DNA of 10,315 nucleotides from CAVPRW01 sp046727435 [NCBI: bacterium] (GCA_046727435.1 JBKPCR010000010.1:1-10315), one strand, 5' to 3'. Positions 1 to 7,610 are shown, counted from the stretch's first letter. The notes: generated by a model from the sequence alone, not told the origin. Program-made: numbers and translations.

Positions 1-2
1 GG

Positions 3-101
3 GCTGATCCGAAGAGTCAGATGGACGAGGATCTGGTGCGCATGAAATCGTTCATCGAGACCGGCAAAGTGCCTTCTGATGCCGCATGGCAGCATGCCTA
101 A
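3..101 (+). CDS. C-terminal end of a probable SRPBCC/COQ10-START family protein (partial)
   Basis: Only the last 32 codons lie in the window, ending in TAA at 99-101. The tail contains DEDLVRMKSFIETGK followed by a short polar end. An acidic-basic amphipathic helix of the form 'EDLxRxKxFIExG' is what I associate with the C-terminal helix of cyclase/dehydrase (SRPBCC, COQ10-START) proteins, which bind hydrophobic ligands in a helix-grip fold. The catalytic or ligand-binding part is outside the window, so the family call rests on this helix alone. A hairpin begins directly after the stop codon. The next gene, rtcA, starts 96 bp downstream on the same strand with its own ribosome site, so co-transcription is possible but not shown. 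Confidence 0.45.
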   Translation, partial: ADPKSQMDEDLVRMKSFIETGKVPSDAAWQHA

Positions 102-131
102 GGCGTTGACCCTGGCAGAGCATTCAACGCC
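102..131 (+). terminator. Hairpin directly after the first stop codon (possible weak terminator)
   Basis: GGCGTTGA (102-109) pairs perfectly with TCAACGCC (124-131) around a 14-nt loop, starting one base after the TAA. A second dyad follows, CTCAGT/ACTGAG at 141-146 and 148-153. No T-run follows the first stem, and only TTT follows the second, so this is not a textbook intrinsic terminator. It may attenuate read-through or protect the 3' end of the upstream message. Confidence 0.4.
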
Positions 132-197
132 GACAGCGGCCTCAGTCACTGAGCGGCTTTCCCAGGGCCAGGATGGGCCGACAGACTGGAGGCGCAG

Positions 198-1235
198 ATG
201 ATCGAGATCGATGGGGCGCAGCAGTCGGGTAGTGGCACCATCGTCCGTTACGCCGTAGCCTTCAGCGCCCTACTGGGGCAGCCGATCCGACTGCTGAACG
301 CTCGGGCGAAGCGGGAGCATCCGGGACTGAGGCCGCAACACCTCGCTTCCGTGCTGGCCTGTGCCGAGCTCTGTGAGGCGAAAACCGAGGGGCTGTCCGT
401 CGGCGCGCGTGAATTCACGTTTGTCCCCGGGGGGCGGATCAAGGGGGGCTCCTTTGCCTGGAACATCGGTACGGCAGGCTCGGCGACGATGCTCGCGCTG
501 AGCATCTTGCCGCTGGCTTGCTTCGCGGACAGGCCCCTCACCACTCGTATTACCGGGGGTGTGTTCCAGGACTTTGCCCCCTCCCCTTACCACATGGAAC
601 ATGTGCTGGCGCCGTTGCTCGCCCGCATGGGAATGCGTATGGCGCTGCGGGTCGTGCGAGCTGGTTACATTCCCAGGGGCGCCGGCGTCATCGAGCTTCA
701 CGTAGCGCCCACGCGGCGTCCGCTGCGCCCCTTGACGTTAATGGCACAAGGCCGTCTTCGCAGTGTCGCGGGGATCGCCTTCGCGAGCCACCTAGAGGGG
801 CGCCGTGTGAGTGAGCGCTTGGCGCGGACCTGCGAGGAGCACTTGCGGCGATCAGGCATCTCCGCGACGGTCGAACGGGTCAATGACGCCGAGGCATTGC
901 ACGCGGGAGCGAGCTTGGCCGTGTGGGGGGAAAGCTCTACCGGGTGTATGATGGGGGCGGACCGTGCGGGAGCCCGCGGGCGTAGTTCCGAGGCCATTGG
1001 CCGCTTCGTCGCCGAGGCGTTACTGACGGATTTAGAGCGGGGAGCGACCGTCGACCGCTACATGGCAGACCAACTGGTCCTCTTCGCAGCGCTTGTCGAA
1101 GGGACTTCGCGCTATCTCATCCCGTTCCAGACCGACCACCTCGCGAGTAACCTGTGGCTGGCCGCGCAGTTCGGCGCCTGCGTCGGTTTGCAGGGGCAGC
1201 AAGTGACGATCGAGGGGCTCGGCTTCTGCCCTTGA
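198..1235 (+). CDS. rtcA: RNA 3'-terminal phosphate cyclase, divergent active site
   Basis: A 345-aa protein, the normal length for RtcA, which uses ATP to turn RNA 3'-phosphates into 2',3'-cyclic phosphates through a covalent His-AMP intermediate in the cytoplasm. Visible family marks: IDGAQ at residues 4-8; the arginines matching E. coli Arg21, Arg40 and Arg43 (here R17, R36, R39); PGLRPQH (43-49); an IGTAGS segment; a GG loop near residue 120; and ADQLVLFAAL followed by DHLASNLW with His314, the expected adenylated histidine. The residue matching E. coli Glu14, a metal/ATP ligand as I recall, is Ser10 within QQSGSGT, where most cyclases have GEGGGQ. The start is supported by GGAGG at 188-192, 5 nt before the ATG. 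No rtcB or rtcR is visible nearby. The family call is secure; whether it keeps cyclase activity is open. Confidence 0.93.
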   Translation: MIEIDGAQQSGSGTIVRYAVAFSALLGQPIRLLNARAKREHPGLRPQHLASVLACAELCEAKTEGLSVGAREFTFVPGGRIKGGSFAWNIGTAGSATMLALSILPLACFADRPLTTRITGGVFQDFAPSPYHMEHVLAPLLARMGMRMALRVVRAGYIPRGAGVIELHVAPTRRPLRPLTLMAQGRLRSVAGIAFASHLEGRRVSERLARTCEEHLRRSGISATVERVNDAEALHAGASLAVWGESSTGCMMGADRAGARGRSSEAIGRFVAEALLTDLERGATVDRYMADQLVLFAALVEGTSRYLIPFQTDHLASNLWLAAQFGACVGLQGQQVTIEGLGFCP

Positions 1236-1326
1236 AGAAAGCGCCGTGCGGGCGACGCCGTGCTGCTCACGACCCTCAAACCTGCGCCCGTTACGGTTCA
1301 GCTTCGTGTTAATTCTGCAGCGATGA

Positions 1327-1359
1327 GGCGCGGCAAAGCGTGCTGATCTTTGCCGCGCC
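1327..1359. terminator. Strong 12-bp hairpin between convergent genes
   Basis: GGCGCGGCAAAG (1327-1338) and CTTTGCCGCGCC (1348-1359) are perfect reverse complements around a 9-nt loop. The element lies in the 134-bp gap between the stop of rtcA (+) and the stop of the dehydrogenase remnant (-), where a bidirectional terminator is expected. Neither side has a clear T-run, so it may act by blocking polymerase or stabilising 3' ends rather than as a classic intrinsic terminator. Confidence 0.6.
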
Positions 1360-1369
1360 AACGAACGGG

Positions 1370-2258
1370 TTAGCGGCCCACAGGTTCGAGTTTAACCTTG
1401 ATCCAGCCTTCTTGTCGTTCGTCAAACGCTTTATACGCATCGATCGCCGACCCGAGCGCTTCATGCTGAGTCAGAATGCCCACCGGGTCGACCTCTCCGC
1501 TGCGTACCATGTCGATGAGCGTGGGAATGTACTTGCGGTGGTTGCAGTTGCCCATGTTAATGGTGAGGTTTTTATTCATCGCCTTGCCGATCGGGAAGGA
1601 ACGGACCGCCTGCGGATAGACGCCAATGATCGACAGCGTCCCCGCCTTCGCTAGAGCGTCGACGGCCCAGATCAACACCTGAGAGGGGGCGTCACCCGGG
1701 CGCCATTGCGTCCCGTCAGGGCTGGCCTCCGGGGCGATCTCCTCGACCTCCTCTGCGAGCTGTCCCGCCTGCTCGCCTGCCTCTCGAGCGGCAGGGCCAC
1801 TCTGCGGCCGCTCGGCATCAACCCCGACCGCGTCGATGGCACGGTCGACACCAATGCCGCCGGTGAGTCGCCGAATGGCCTCGACCGGATGCTCGGCATT
1901 GAAATCAATCACCTCTGCCCCTTGGGCCCGCGCCATCTCAAGCCGTGAGGGGATGCTGTCGACGGCGAGGACGCGGCCAGCGCCCAACATTTTGGCGCTG
2001 AGGATGGTGAATTGGCCGACGGGGCCGCAGCCAAAGACGGCCACCGTATCCCCGTTCGTGATCTCGGCGAGCTCGGCTCCGAAAGACCCGGTGGGAAAGA
2101 TGTCCGACAACAGGATCGCTTCGTCGTCGATCTCGTCCGGCAATTTGACCATGCCGATGTTGGCAAAGGGAATACGAGCCTTCTCGGCTTGCAGCCCGTG
2201 GAACGGTCCGGTCATCTCCGGGCCGCCGAAGAATGCGGTACCGGCGTACTGCTTTCAT
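1370..2258 (-). pseudogene. Zinc-dependent alcohol/formaldehyde dehydrogenase lacking its catalytic domain
   Basis: The readable body (2254 down to 1370) is the C-terminal two-thirds of a zinc-type medium-chain dehydrogenase: a GLQAEKARIPFANIGMVKLP segment, the NAD-binding glycine motif FGCGPVGQ, a VDSIPSRLEMARAQGAE strand-helix, the family's hydrophilic insert ending WRPGDAPSQ, then GTLSIIGVYPQ and a NKNLTINMGNCNHRKYIP stretch. The roughly 130 N-terminal residues with both zinc sites are missing. An ATG at 2258 with GGAGG (2266-2270, 7 nt away) still begins Met-Lys-Ala-Val, a typical start for the family. Within ten bases the sequence jumps into QYAGTAFFGG, mid-protein, and that part is in another frame, so the ATG overlaps a TGA for the body frame. 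An internal ATG at 2215 could give a 281-aa product without catalytic zinc. An internal deletion explains this best. Family call firm, inactivity inferred. Confidence 0.82.
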
Positions 2259-3292
2259 GAGACTCCCTCCCCGTGTAAAGGTTCGCTCCTGCCCGCGCAA
2301 CATTCCACGCATGCCTCGGCACGCTCAGCGAGGTGAGCGGAGCATGCGTCCGCGGGTGTGGAGCAGCTCCCAAATAGTCGTGGAACGGCATGCCTCTCGG
2401 CCACATCATCGGCGGTTTCGTCAGTGCCCACCGTCGCCGGCATCGGCTCGATGGATGACTCATGCGTCGACAGTCCATAGCGGTACGCAGGCTCGATGCC
2501 GGATCCTTTGCTCCTCTCGCGCACCAGGCGTGGACATGGGATCGACAGTCACCCCAGCATTTTGACGGCGTCAGAGCCCGTCGCCCATCGTTCTGAGAGG
2601 AACCCCCCATGACCCTTGCGAGCCCCTCATCGGGACGGCGTAGAGGCACGTTGGAAGGGGCCGGTGCTGTTGATCCTGGCGCAACCGCGGGGCCGTAGCC
2701 GCTCACATCAGGGTTCGGGGACGGGATCTCGCACACATCAACGTCACGGCTCTCCCTGCCTGCCCGAGATTTCACTGCGGGGCATCGGATGGCCAATGAT
2801 GTCAGTATGTAATGCTCCGCCACTGCTGAGGTTGGGCAAGAACCGCACCGACGGGACGGCCGGCCATCTATGAGCGAAGGGTCTCCGGGCCATTCCTGAG
2901 AGCCGTTGGGGGGCGCAGCACCTCTTCGGGGACAGGCGCCAGGATGCGAGGTCTTTTCATCTTGAGAGCGCTGTATACTCCCGGACTCTTTAATTAAGAG
3001 GGCCATAGGCATCACCGGCAAAACCAAGCGGATCTTCCGGAGAAGAAGGCTGATTGGTATAGAAATTGCGCCGCTATCTAGCTAGGGAGCCTCGGCACGA
3101 CCGGCTGAGGGGATAGGCTAGAGGGAGGGCAACCCTCTACCCTAATACCTGACGGCTTCGACCCTCTCCCGCCTGCGTCGGCCGGCCTCCCAGCGGCCCG
3201 TGCCTGCGGCCTCGCCCACCCATGCCGGGCCGTTCTGCTAGTCGTCATAGACAACCTGATAGGGCGGAATCCAGACGAAAGGAGTCGAGAGG
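2259..3292. other. About 1 kb with no convincing gene
   Basis: Long open frames exist here on both strands, but their translations are rich in Arg, Ser, Pro, Cys and His, lack any domain I recognise, and mostly lack ribosome sites. I treat them as chance frames in GC-rich DNA. Structures seen: a 9-bp inverted repeat CCGGCATCG (2437-2445) / CGATGCCGG (2494-2502), with a direct repeat GGCTCGATG at 2445-2453 and 2490-2498; a CTCTT/AAGAG dyad around TAATT near 2985-2999; a TATACT box at 2974-2979 without a good -35; and the hairpin at 3119-3139. The stretch could hold eroded coding remnants or a long untranslated leader for the gene at 3293. Confidence 0.55.
3119..3139 (+). terminator. Short hairpin in the non-coding stretch
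   Basis: TAGAGGG (3119-3125) pairs with CCCTCTA (3133-3139) around AGGGCAA. A weaker stem based on CCTC/GAGG lies just upstream (about 3090-3111). No T-run follows, so a terminator role is weak. It could instead be part of a structured leader or small RNA upstream of the gene at 3293. Confidence 0.3.
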
Positions 3293-3526
3293 ATGGACAG
3301 AAGCGAAGCACCGGTCGACGCCACAGCAGACGTCGAGGCAAAAATCGAGCAACAGGGAGGATTGCCCCCTGGCATGTGCGGGACCGACGCGGCAATGGCC
3401 GTCCTGTGCGTCTTGGCGCAACGGCTGAGTGGGGGCGAAGCTCGGGACGAGGCAAGTTCGAGCGACTCCGCGAAGATATTGGAGTCGGCATTGAGCGGCA
3501 ATGGGGCGGGGGAGAGGGCTCAGTAG
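3293..3526 (+). CDS. Short DUF2267-like protein
   Basis: A 77-aa protein with GLPPGM (residues 23-28) followed by AAMAVLCVLAQRLSGGEARD. The 'AVLCVLxxRLSGGEA' pattern is what I recognise from DUF2267 proteins, which usually carry two such helical repeats in about 130 residues and have no known enzyme activity. Here only about one repeat is present, and the protein stops right after GERAQ, where family members I recall continue into a second half. The start is supported by AAAGGAG (3278-3284), 8 nt before the ATG. The next gene starts 35 bp after the stop on the same strand, so the two probably share a transcript. It could be a natural single-repeat member or a truncated gene; the good ribosome site favours expression. 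Function unknown. Confidence 0.55.
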   Translation: MDRSEAPVDATADVEAKIEQQGGLPPGMCGTDAAMAVLCVLAQRLSGGEARDEASSSDSAKILESALSGNGAGERAQ

Positions 3527-3561
3527 AGCCTCACGCCGGCCGCTGAGGAGGGGGAAACCGT

Positions 3562-4338
3562 ATGCCAGTAAAGGTGCAAGAGCAAGGCCACTACGAATTG
3601 TTTAATACCACGCATCAACATCGCATCCTGGTGTTGAATGACAAACAATGGTTCGCCTGGGTGCAAGGCCAGCAGGGTGAAATCCTGGTCCACTCCGATG
3701 CAGATCATCAGAAGCAGCATACCCTGCAGACAGGGCAGTTTTACCTCGTGGATTTCGAGGACGATCCGACGTACAAGGATATGCCGCACCTCTTCCTCCA
3801 AACGGACGACCGCTATGAGGAGGTGATGCTGCCGAATGGGTTACCGACGGAGCAAAACCACCAGAAGAAGGTCGTCAAGACCGATCATCGCCTGTCCAAG
3901 GATGAACTGACGGCGTACCTTAAACATCCCGCCCCGCCTGGCCCTGGAGAGGCGCGGATGGGCCGGCCGGGGGGCGGCTCGATGGCGAATGTGGCCCACT
4001 ATCTGCAGGGGATCGATTTCCCCGCCGGGCGGCAGGACGTCTTGAGCCACGCCCGCCAACAGAATGCGCCCAAGGCCGTCATGGATCAACTACAGCGGCT
4101 CAATGACCAGCGGTTCTCAAACATGGCGCAGGTCATGAGCGCCATCGGCACAGGCGGCGAGCGGGATCAATCCTCAGGTCACCGGCTGCCGATCGCAGAC
4201 TATGATGAGCTGACGGTTACCGAAGTGAAGAGCCGACTGGAGGGGATGAGCTCGGAAGAGCTGCAGGCGGTGAAATCCCATGAGGAAGAGCATAAACATC
4301 GCAAGACCCTCTTGGGTGAGATCGATCGCCGACTGTAA
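3562..4338 (+). CDS. DUF2795 protein with an unrecognised N-terminal domain
   Basis: A 258-aa, very hydrophilic protein rich in His and Gln, with no signal peptide or membrane segment. Residues 1-120 look like a beta-rich domain (alternating hydrophobics in HRILVLNDKQWFAWVQGQ and in GQFYLVDFEDDPTYKDMPHL) that I cannot assign. A Pro/Gly linker (about 121-140) leads to residues 141-196, NVAHYLQGIDFPAGRQDVL and following, which match the DUF2795 helical fold ('YLxGxxFPAxxxDLxxxAxxxxAPxxV'). Residues 208-258 (LPIADYDELTVTEVKSRLEG and following) form a predicted two-helix module seen at the ends of some DUF2795 proteins. GGAGGGGG at 3547-3554 precedes the ATG. It lies 35 bp after the DUF2267-like gene and is followed by hairpins. 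No enzymatic motif is visible. DUF2795 is uncharacterised; I assign no function. Confidence 0.72.
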   Translation: MPVKVQEQGHYELFNTTHQHRILVLNDKQWFAWVQGQQGEILVHSDADHQKQHTLQTGQFYLVDFEDDPTYKDMPHLFLQTDDRYEEVMLPNGLPTEQNHQKKVVKTDHRLSKDELTAYLKHPAPPGPGEARMGRPGGGSMANVAHYLQGIDFPAGRQDVLSHARQQNAPKAVMDQLQRLNDQRFSNMAQVMSAIGTGGERDQSSGHRLPIADYDELTVTEVKSRLEGMSSEELQAVKSHEEEHKHRKTLLGEIDRRL

Positions 4339-4393
4339 TAGCCGCACTGTGCCCGGAGCCGCCTACGGACGGCGCGCGGTTTCTGGCCGCTCG

Positions 4394-4417
4394 GGGTATG
4401 GTGCGGCCACCGTACCC
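4394..4417 (+). terminator. 10-bp hairpin downstream of the DUF2795 gene
   Basis: GGGTATGGTG (4394-4403) pairs with CACCGTACCC (4408-4417), with one G-T wobble, around the tetraloop CGGC. It sits 55 bp after the stop codon. There is no T-run, so it is either a 3'-end stabilising hairpin or chance. Confidence 0.35.
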
Positions 4418-4594
4418 ATGCAGAACCCAGGAGATGGCCGCCGACGGCTCAGGATTTGCGCTGTTCCGTGGGGTATGTTCACACAGCCTCTCCAACAGAG
4501 ACATCCGGAGGGTCAAACGGCCCTGCGCAGAGGGAGGATAAGACTTTTTCGAAACAAAAGCGGTTGGGCCTGCAGAAAAATAGGTTGGATCGCT

Positions 4595-4702
4595 TTAACT
4601 GGCCTGCACCAGTTGCTGAAGACCATCAAAGACCTCTTTCATCTCACGGGTCGGCATCAGGCACAGAGTTCGATCCGTGTCAACGAAGCCCTGCCGGAAA
4701 TT
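4595..4702 (-). pseudogene. Small fragment of a - strand coding sequence
   Basis: On the - strand a frame bounded by stops reads FRQGFVDTDRTLCLMPTREM followed by KEVFDGLQQLVQAS and then TAA (4597-4595). The stretch has a natural protein composition, with an amphipathic helix at the end, unlike the Arg/Ser-rich chance frames around it. From the ATG at 4657 it would be only 20 aa, with no convincing ribosome site. I think it is the C-terminal remnant of a lost gene, cut off just before the terminator hairpin. I do not recognise the family. Chance is a real alternative. Confidence 0.28.
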
Positions 4703-4707
4703 TTAAG

Positions 4708-4735
4708 GGGTTACGCTATAAGGCGTAACCCTTTT
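4708..4735 (+). terminator. Rho-independent terminator between convergent genes
   Basis: GGGTTACGC (4708-4716) pairs perfectly with GCGTAACCC (4723-4731) around a 6-nt loop. It is followed on + by TTTT, CAG and TTTTT. It lies between the + strand DUF2795 gene and the 3' end of the - strand ligD at 4854. The + strand T-run suits termination of rightward transcripts; leftward, the run after the stem is A/T mixed and weaker. Confidence 0.7.
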
Positions 4736-4853
4736 CAGTTTTTCAGGGCGCGTTCAGGACAGTTTTCAGCGAGTATCTCTCCTGTCGATCGCCTCACCCA
4801 CTCAAGGGCAGCGGTGCCGTCTTGGCGTCCGATGCCGTCGGTCGCTGCCAGAT

Positions 4854-7517
4854 TCATCGCGATCTTACGAAGGCACGCAGCAGCCCGGTCATCGGGTCGC
4901 GCTGCTGCCGCGCTAGCCGCTGAAAGATCGTCTTGAGGTTGAACGCGCTGGGGTCAAGATTCGGCGTCAGTTCCTGCCAGCGCAACGGCGTCGAGACCGG
5001 CGCGCCCGGCACGGCCCGTAGCACATACGGGGGCACCGCGTGGTGCCCCTTGGCGTTTTGCATGATATCGACGTACACCCGGTTGCCGCGCTTGGCTTTG
5101 CTCCTCTCAAGAGTTGCCCGGTCCGGGAGCGCGTCGACCATCCGCTGGGCAATGCCAAGGGTCCAGGCACGCGCCTCGTCATAATCGGCCTGCCTCTCCC
5201 AGGGCGCGAACACGTGCAGCCCTGTCTTCCCCGAAGTCTTCACGAATGCCATGCGGCCCTCAGCCTGCAAGGCGACGTGCAATGTCTTAGCGACCGCCAC
5301 TGCGTCGGTGAAGCTGGCCTGCCCAGGATCGAGATCAAACAGCACAAAATCGGGCCGATCCAGGTCGGCGAGCCGCGAAAACCCGACATGGAACGTGAGC
5401 GTGCCTTGGTTGACGAGGTACAGCAACGTGGCCTCATCGTTCACTAGCACGTATTGTACTGGCTCGCCGCGCTCGCTCGGCAGCTCAACTCGCTTGATCC
5501 AATCGGGATAATAGTCGGGGGTACGCTTCTGCCAGAAGTGTGGCGCGTCCGGGGCCTTCAGGCCTTCTGGCAACCGCTCCAACGTGGCCGGCCGGTCGCG
5601 CAGGTGGGGCAGCAGCCGTGGGGCGATGCGCTGATAGTACTCGAGCACATCGCCCTTGGTGATCCCCGCCTCAGGATACATTAGCTTCTCGGTATGCGTA
5701 TACGTTAGACCGTCCTTCGGCGGCACGGAGATCCGCCGGGTACCGGCTGGCGTGCGCGCCTGAGCGCGTGCGGAGGGGCGGGCGTGGGACGTGCCAGAAT
5801 TGGCGCTTGCAGGTTCTCGTACGTTACCACCAAGTCGATTCTCGGGATGGGCAGCTGCATCCCGCATTTTAATGAGGAGCCAATGCTCCTTGCCTCCTCC
5901 TTTCCTGCGTAGACGGATGAGTGCGAACCGGCCCGAAAGTTTCCTGCCATGCAGCGCAATCTCCAGCTGGCCGGCTCCGATGCCCTCCGCCACCGTCTGC
6001 GGGACCGGCTTGTCTGCGAGCAAGTTGTCATAGGTGCCCTGATCCCAGATGGTCACCGTCCCAGCCCCATACTGCCCTTCGGGAATAGTGCCCGTGAACG
6101 TCGCATAGGCCAGCGGGTGGTCTTCGACCTGGACGGCCAAGCGTTTCTGCGCCGGGTCCATCGAGGGGCCCTTAGGCACAGCCCAGCTCTTGAGCACCCC
6201 ATCGGCCTCCAGGCGGAAATCGTAGTGGAGCCGGCTGGCGTGGTGCTCCTGCACGACAAAAATTGGCTGGTGCCTCGTACCCTCCCTCTTTGGGAATGGC
6301 GATGGTTCCGGGGTCTTCGCGAAATCGCGCTTTTCTCGATACCTTTTGAGAGCCATGGTGGCATCTCCCGGAGCAGATGGCAGCGCTTGCCGGTCGAGGA
6401 CGTTCTCGCCAGACTCGCCCCTTGTTGCGTTCTCGTCGTGGGGGAAAGCGACGGGCTGAATGCCTGTCTTAGGCCGTTCGCGGCGGCACTCGCGGGGCGT
6501 TTTGTCGGTGCGGAGCCCTTCGAAGCGCGGCTGGCGGAGCATCCCGTTTTGCGTCCACTCGCCAAAGGCGATCTCGGCCACAAGCTGTGGCCTGACCCAG
6601 TGAACCTGTGACCCGTGCGGCAGGTCTCCCGCATCAAAAGGCGATTCGCGCTGCTCCAGCGCGTCCAGACGCGAGCGCAGGTCAAGCAGCACCTCGCGCG
6701 TATAGCCAGTGCCGACTTTCCCGGCATAGATCAGATGCTGCCCGTCATCGCTGTAGTAGCCGATAAGCAGTGCCCCGAGGCCCACGCGCGACCGCTGCGG
6801 GTCGGTGAACCCACCGACGACGAATTCCTGCCGCCCAACGCACTTGACCTTCACCCACCAGGAGCCGCGCCCCTCGACGTATGGGCTGTCCAGATGCTTG
6901 CCAATGATGCCTTCACTCCCCTCACGGCATGCCTGCCGCCATAGGGCCTTACCTTTTTCGCCCTGATACATCGTCCAACGCACGTCATGAGACCAGTGAA
7001 CGCTCTCGCGCAGGAGCGCTTTGCGGTCTTTCAGGGGCAATCTGCGCACGTCGTAAGCATCCACGTACAGCAGATCGAAAAGGTAGAGATAGGCGGGATG
7101 CTGTTGCATCCGGACCGCCACTTCACGGGCGTTTTTCAGATGGAAGCGCTGCTGCAGCACCCGGAAGCTGGACCGACCGTGCTCGTCCAAGCAGACCACT
7201 TCGCCATCAACGATCCCGGGTCGCGTCAGACTTTCCCGCAGCGCAGCAACCACGTCGGGGAACTGGAAGTTTTGTGACGCGTGATTGCGGCTGAGGAGGG
7301 TCAGCTCGCGACCATCGAAACAGGCAAGAACACGCAGTCCGTCGTACTTCGGCTCAAAGATCCAGGCCGGGTGGTCGAACGGTGCAGCTACGAGCGTACA
7401 GAGCATCGGGTTGAGCTGGCCTGGCATGGATGCGGGCTGGAGTTGCTGGGCCAACTTCGACAATGTGTCGCCAGCTGGCTTTCGGGATCGTCGGGGGTTT
7501 GCTTTTGTGGAACGCAT
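4854..7517 (-). CDS. ligD: Multidomain DNA end-joining ligase LigD (LIG-PE-POL)
   Basis: An 887-aa bacterial NHEJ enzyme that, normally with Ku, trims, fills and seals double-strand breaks. Ligase domain, about 35-345: EPKYDGLR with the nucleotidyl-accepting Lys57; motif III YLFDLL (145-150); motif IV EGIIGK (202-207); motif V WWVKVKC (220-226); OB-fold ending RQPRFEGLRTDK. Phosphoesterase domain, about 388-555: QEHHASRLHYDFRLE with His425, His431, Asp433, Arg435, plus His467 in EDHPLAYATF, matching the metal/phosphate residues of Pseudomonas LigD (His42, His48, Asp50, Arg52, His84). Polymerase/primase domain, about 603-887: Asp728/Asp730 in VLFDLDPG, KTSGKTGLHVF with His768, and Asp817 in RVYVDIMQN. 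All catalytic residues look intact. Linkers (about 350-387 and 556-602) are polar and low-complexity. AGGTG (7522-7526) lies 4 nt before the ATG. It is 93 bp downstream of the basic-tail gene, probably co-transcribed. No Ku gene is in the window. Confidence 0.96.
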   Translation of the reverse strand: MRSTKANPRRSRKPAGDTLSKLAQQLQPASMPGQLNPMLCTLVAAPFDHPAWIFEPKYDGLRVLACFDGRELTLLSRNHASQNFQFPDVVAALRESLTRPGIVDGEVVCLDEHGRSSFRVLQQRFHLKNAREVAVRMQQHPAYLYLFDLLYVDAYDVRRLPLKDRKALLRESVHWSHDVRWTMYQGEKGKALWRQACREGSEGIIGKHLDSPYVEGRGSWWVKVKCVGRQEFVVGGFTDPQRSRVGLGALLIGYYSDDGQHLIYAGKVGTGYTREVLLDLRSRLDALEQRESPFDAGDLPHGSQVHWVRPQLVAEIAFGEWTQNGMLRQPRFEGLRTDKTPRECRRERPKTGIQPVAFPHDENATRGESGENVLDRQALPSAPGDATMALKRYREKRDFAKTPEPSPFPKREGTRHQPIFVVQEHHASRLHYDFRLEADGVLKSWAVPKGPSMDPAQKRLAVQVEDHPLAYATFTGTIPEGQYGAGTVTIWDQGTYDNLLADKPVPQTVAEGIGAGQLEIALHGRKLSGRFALIRLRRKGGGKEHWLLIKMRDAAAHPENRLGGNVREPASANSGTSHARPSARAQARTPAGTRRISVPPKDGLTYTHTEKLMYPEAGITKGDVLEYYQRIAPRLLPHLRDRPATLERLPEGLKAPDAPHFWQKRTPDYYPDWIKRVELPSERGEPVQYVLVNDEATLLYLVNQGTLTFHVGFSRLADLDRPDFVLFDLDPGQASFTDAVAVAKTLHVALQAEGRMAFVKTSGKTGLHVFAPWERQADYDEARAWTLGIAQRMVDALPDRATLERSKAKRGNRVYVDIMQNAKGHHAVPPYVLRAVPGAPVSTPLRWQELTPNLDPSAFNLKTIFQRLARQQRDPMTGLLRAFVRSR

Positions 7518-7610
7518 CGAACACCTGTAATAAAATAAGGCAAGGACTCTCTATGGCCCTAAGCGAGGCCCAGGGAAGAATGCGTCACAGGTAGCCCTTT
7601 CCTCTGTTCG

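Noticed and set aside
2212-3027. 271-aa open frame on the - strand
   Set aside because: It overlaps the dehydrogenase start. Its translation is rich in Arg, Ser, Pro, Cys and His with no domain or ribosome site, typical of a chance frame in GC-rich DNA.
3078-3491. 137-aa open frame on the - strand
   Set aside because: Arg/Pro/Ser-rich shadow opposite the DUF2267-like gene, without a ribosome site or recognisable domain.
4280-4936. 218-aa open frame on the + strand
   Set aside because: It overlaps the ends of two real genes and runs through the terminator hairpin; composition is Arg/Ser/Ala-rich with no motif.
5949-6611. 220-aa open frame on the + strand
   Set aside because: Antisense shadow of ligD, which carries full catalytic motifs on the opposite strand.
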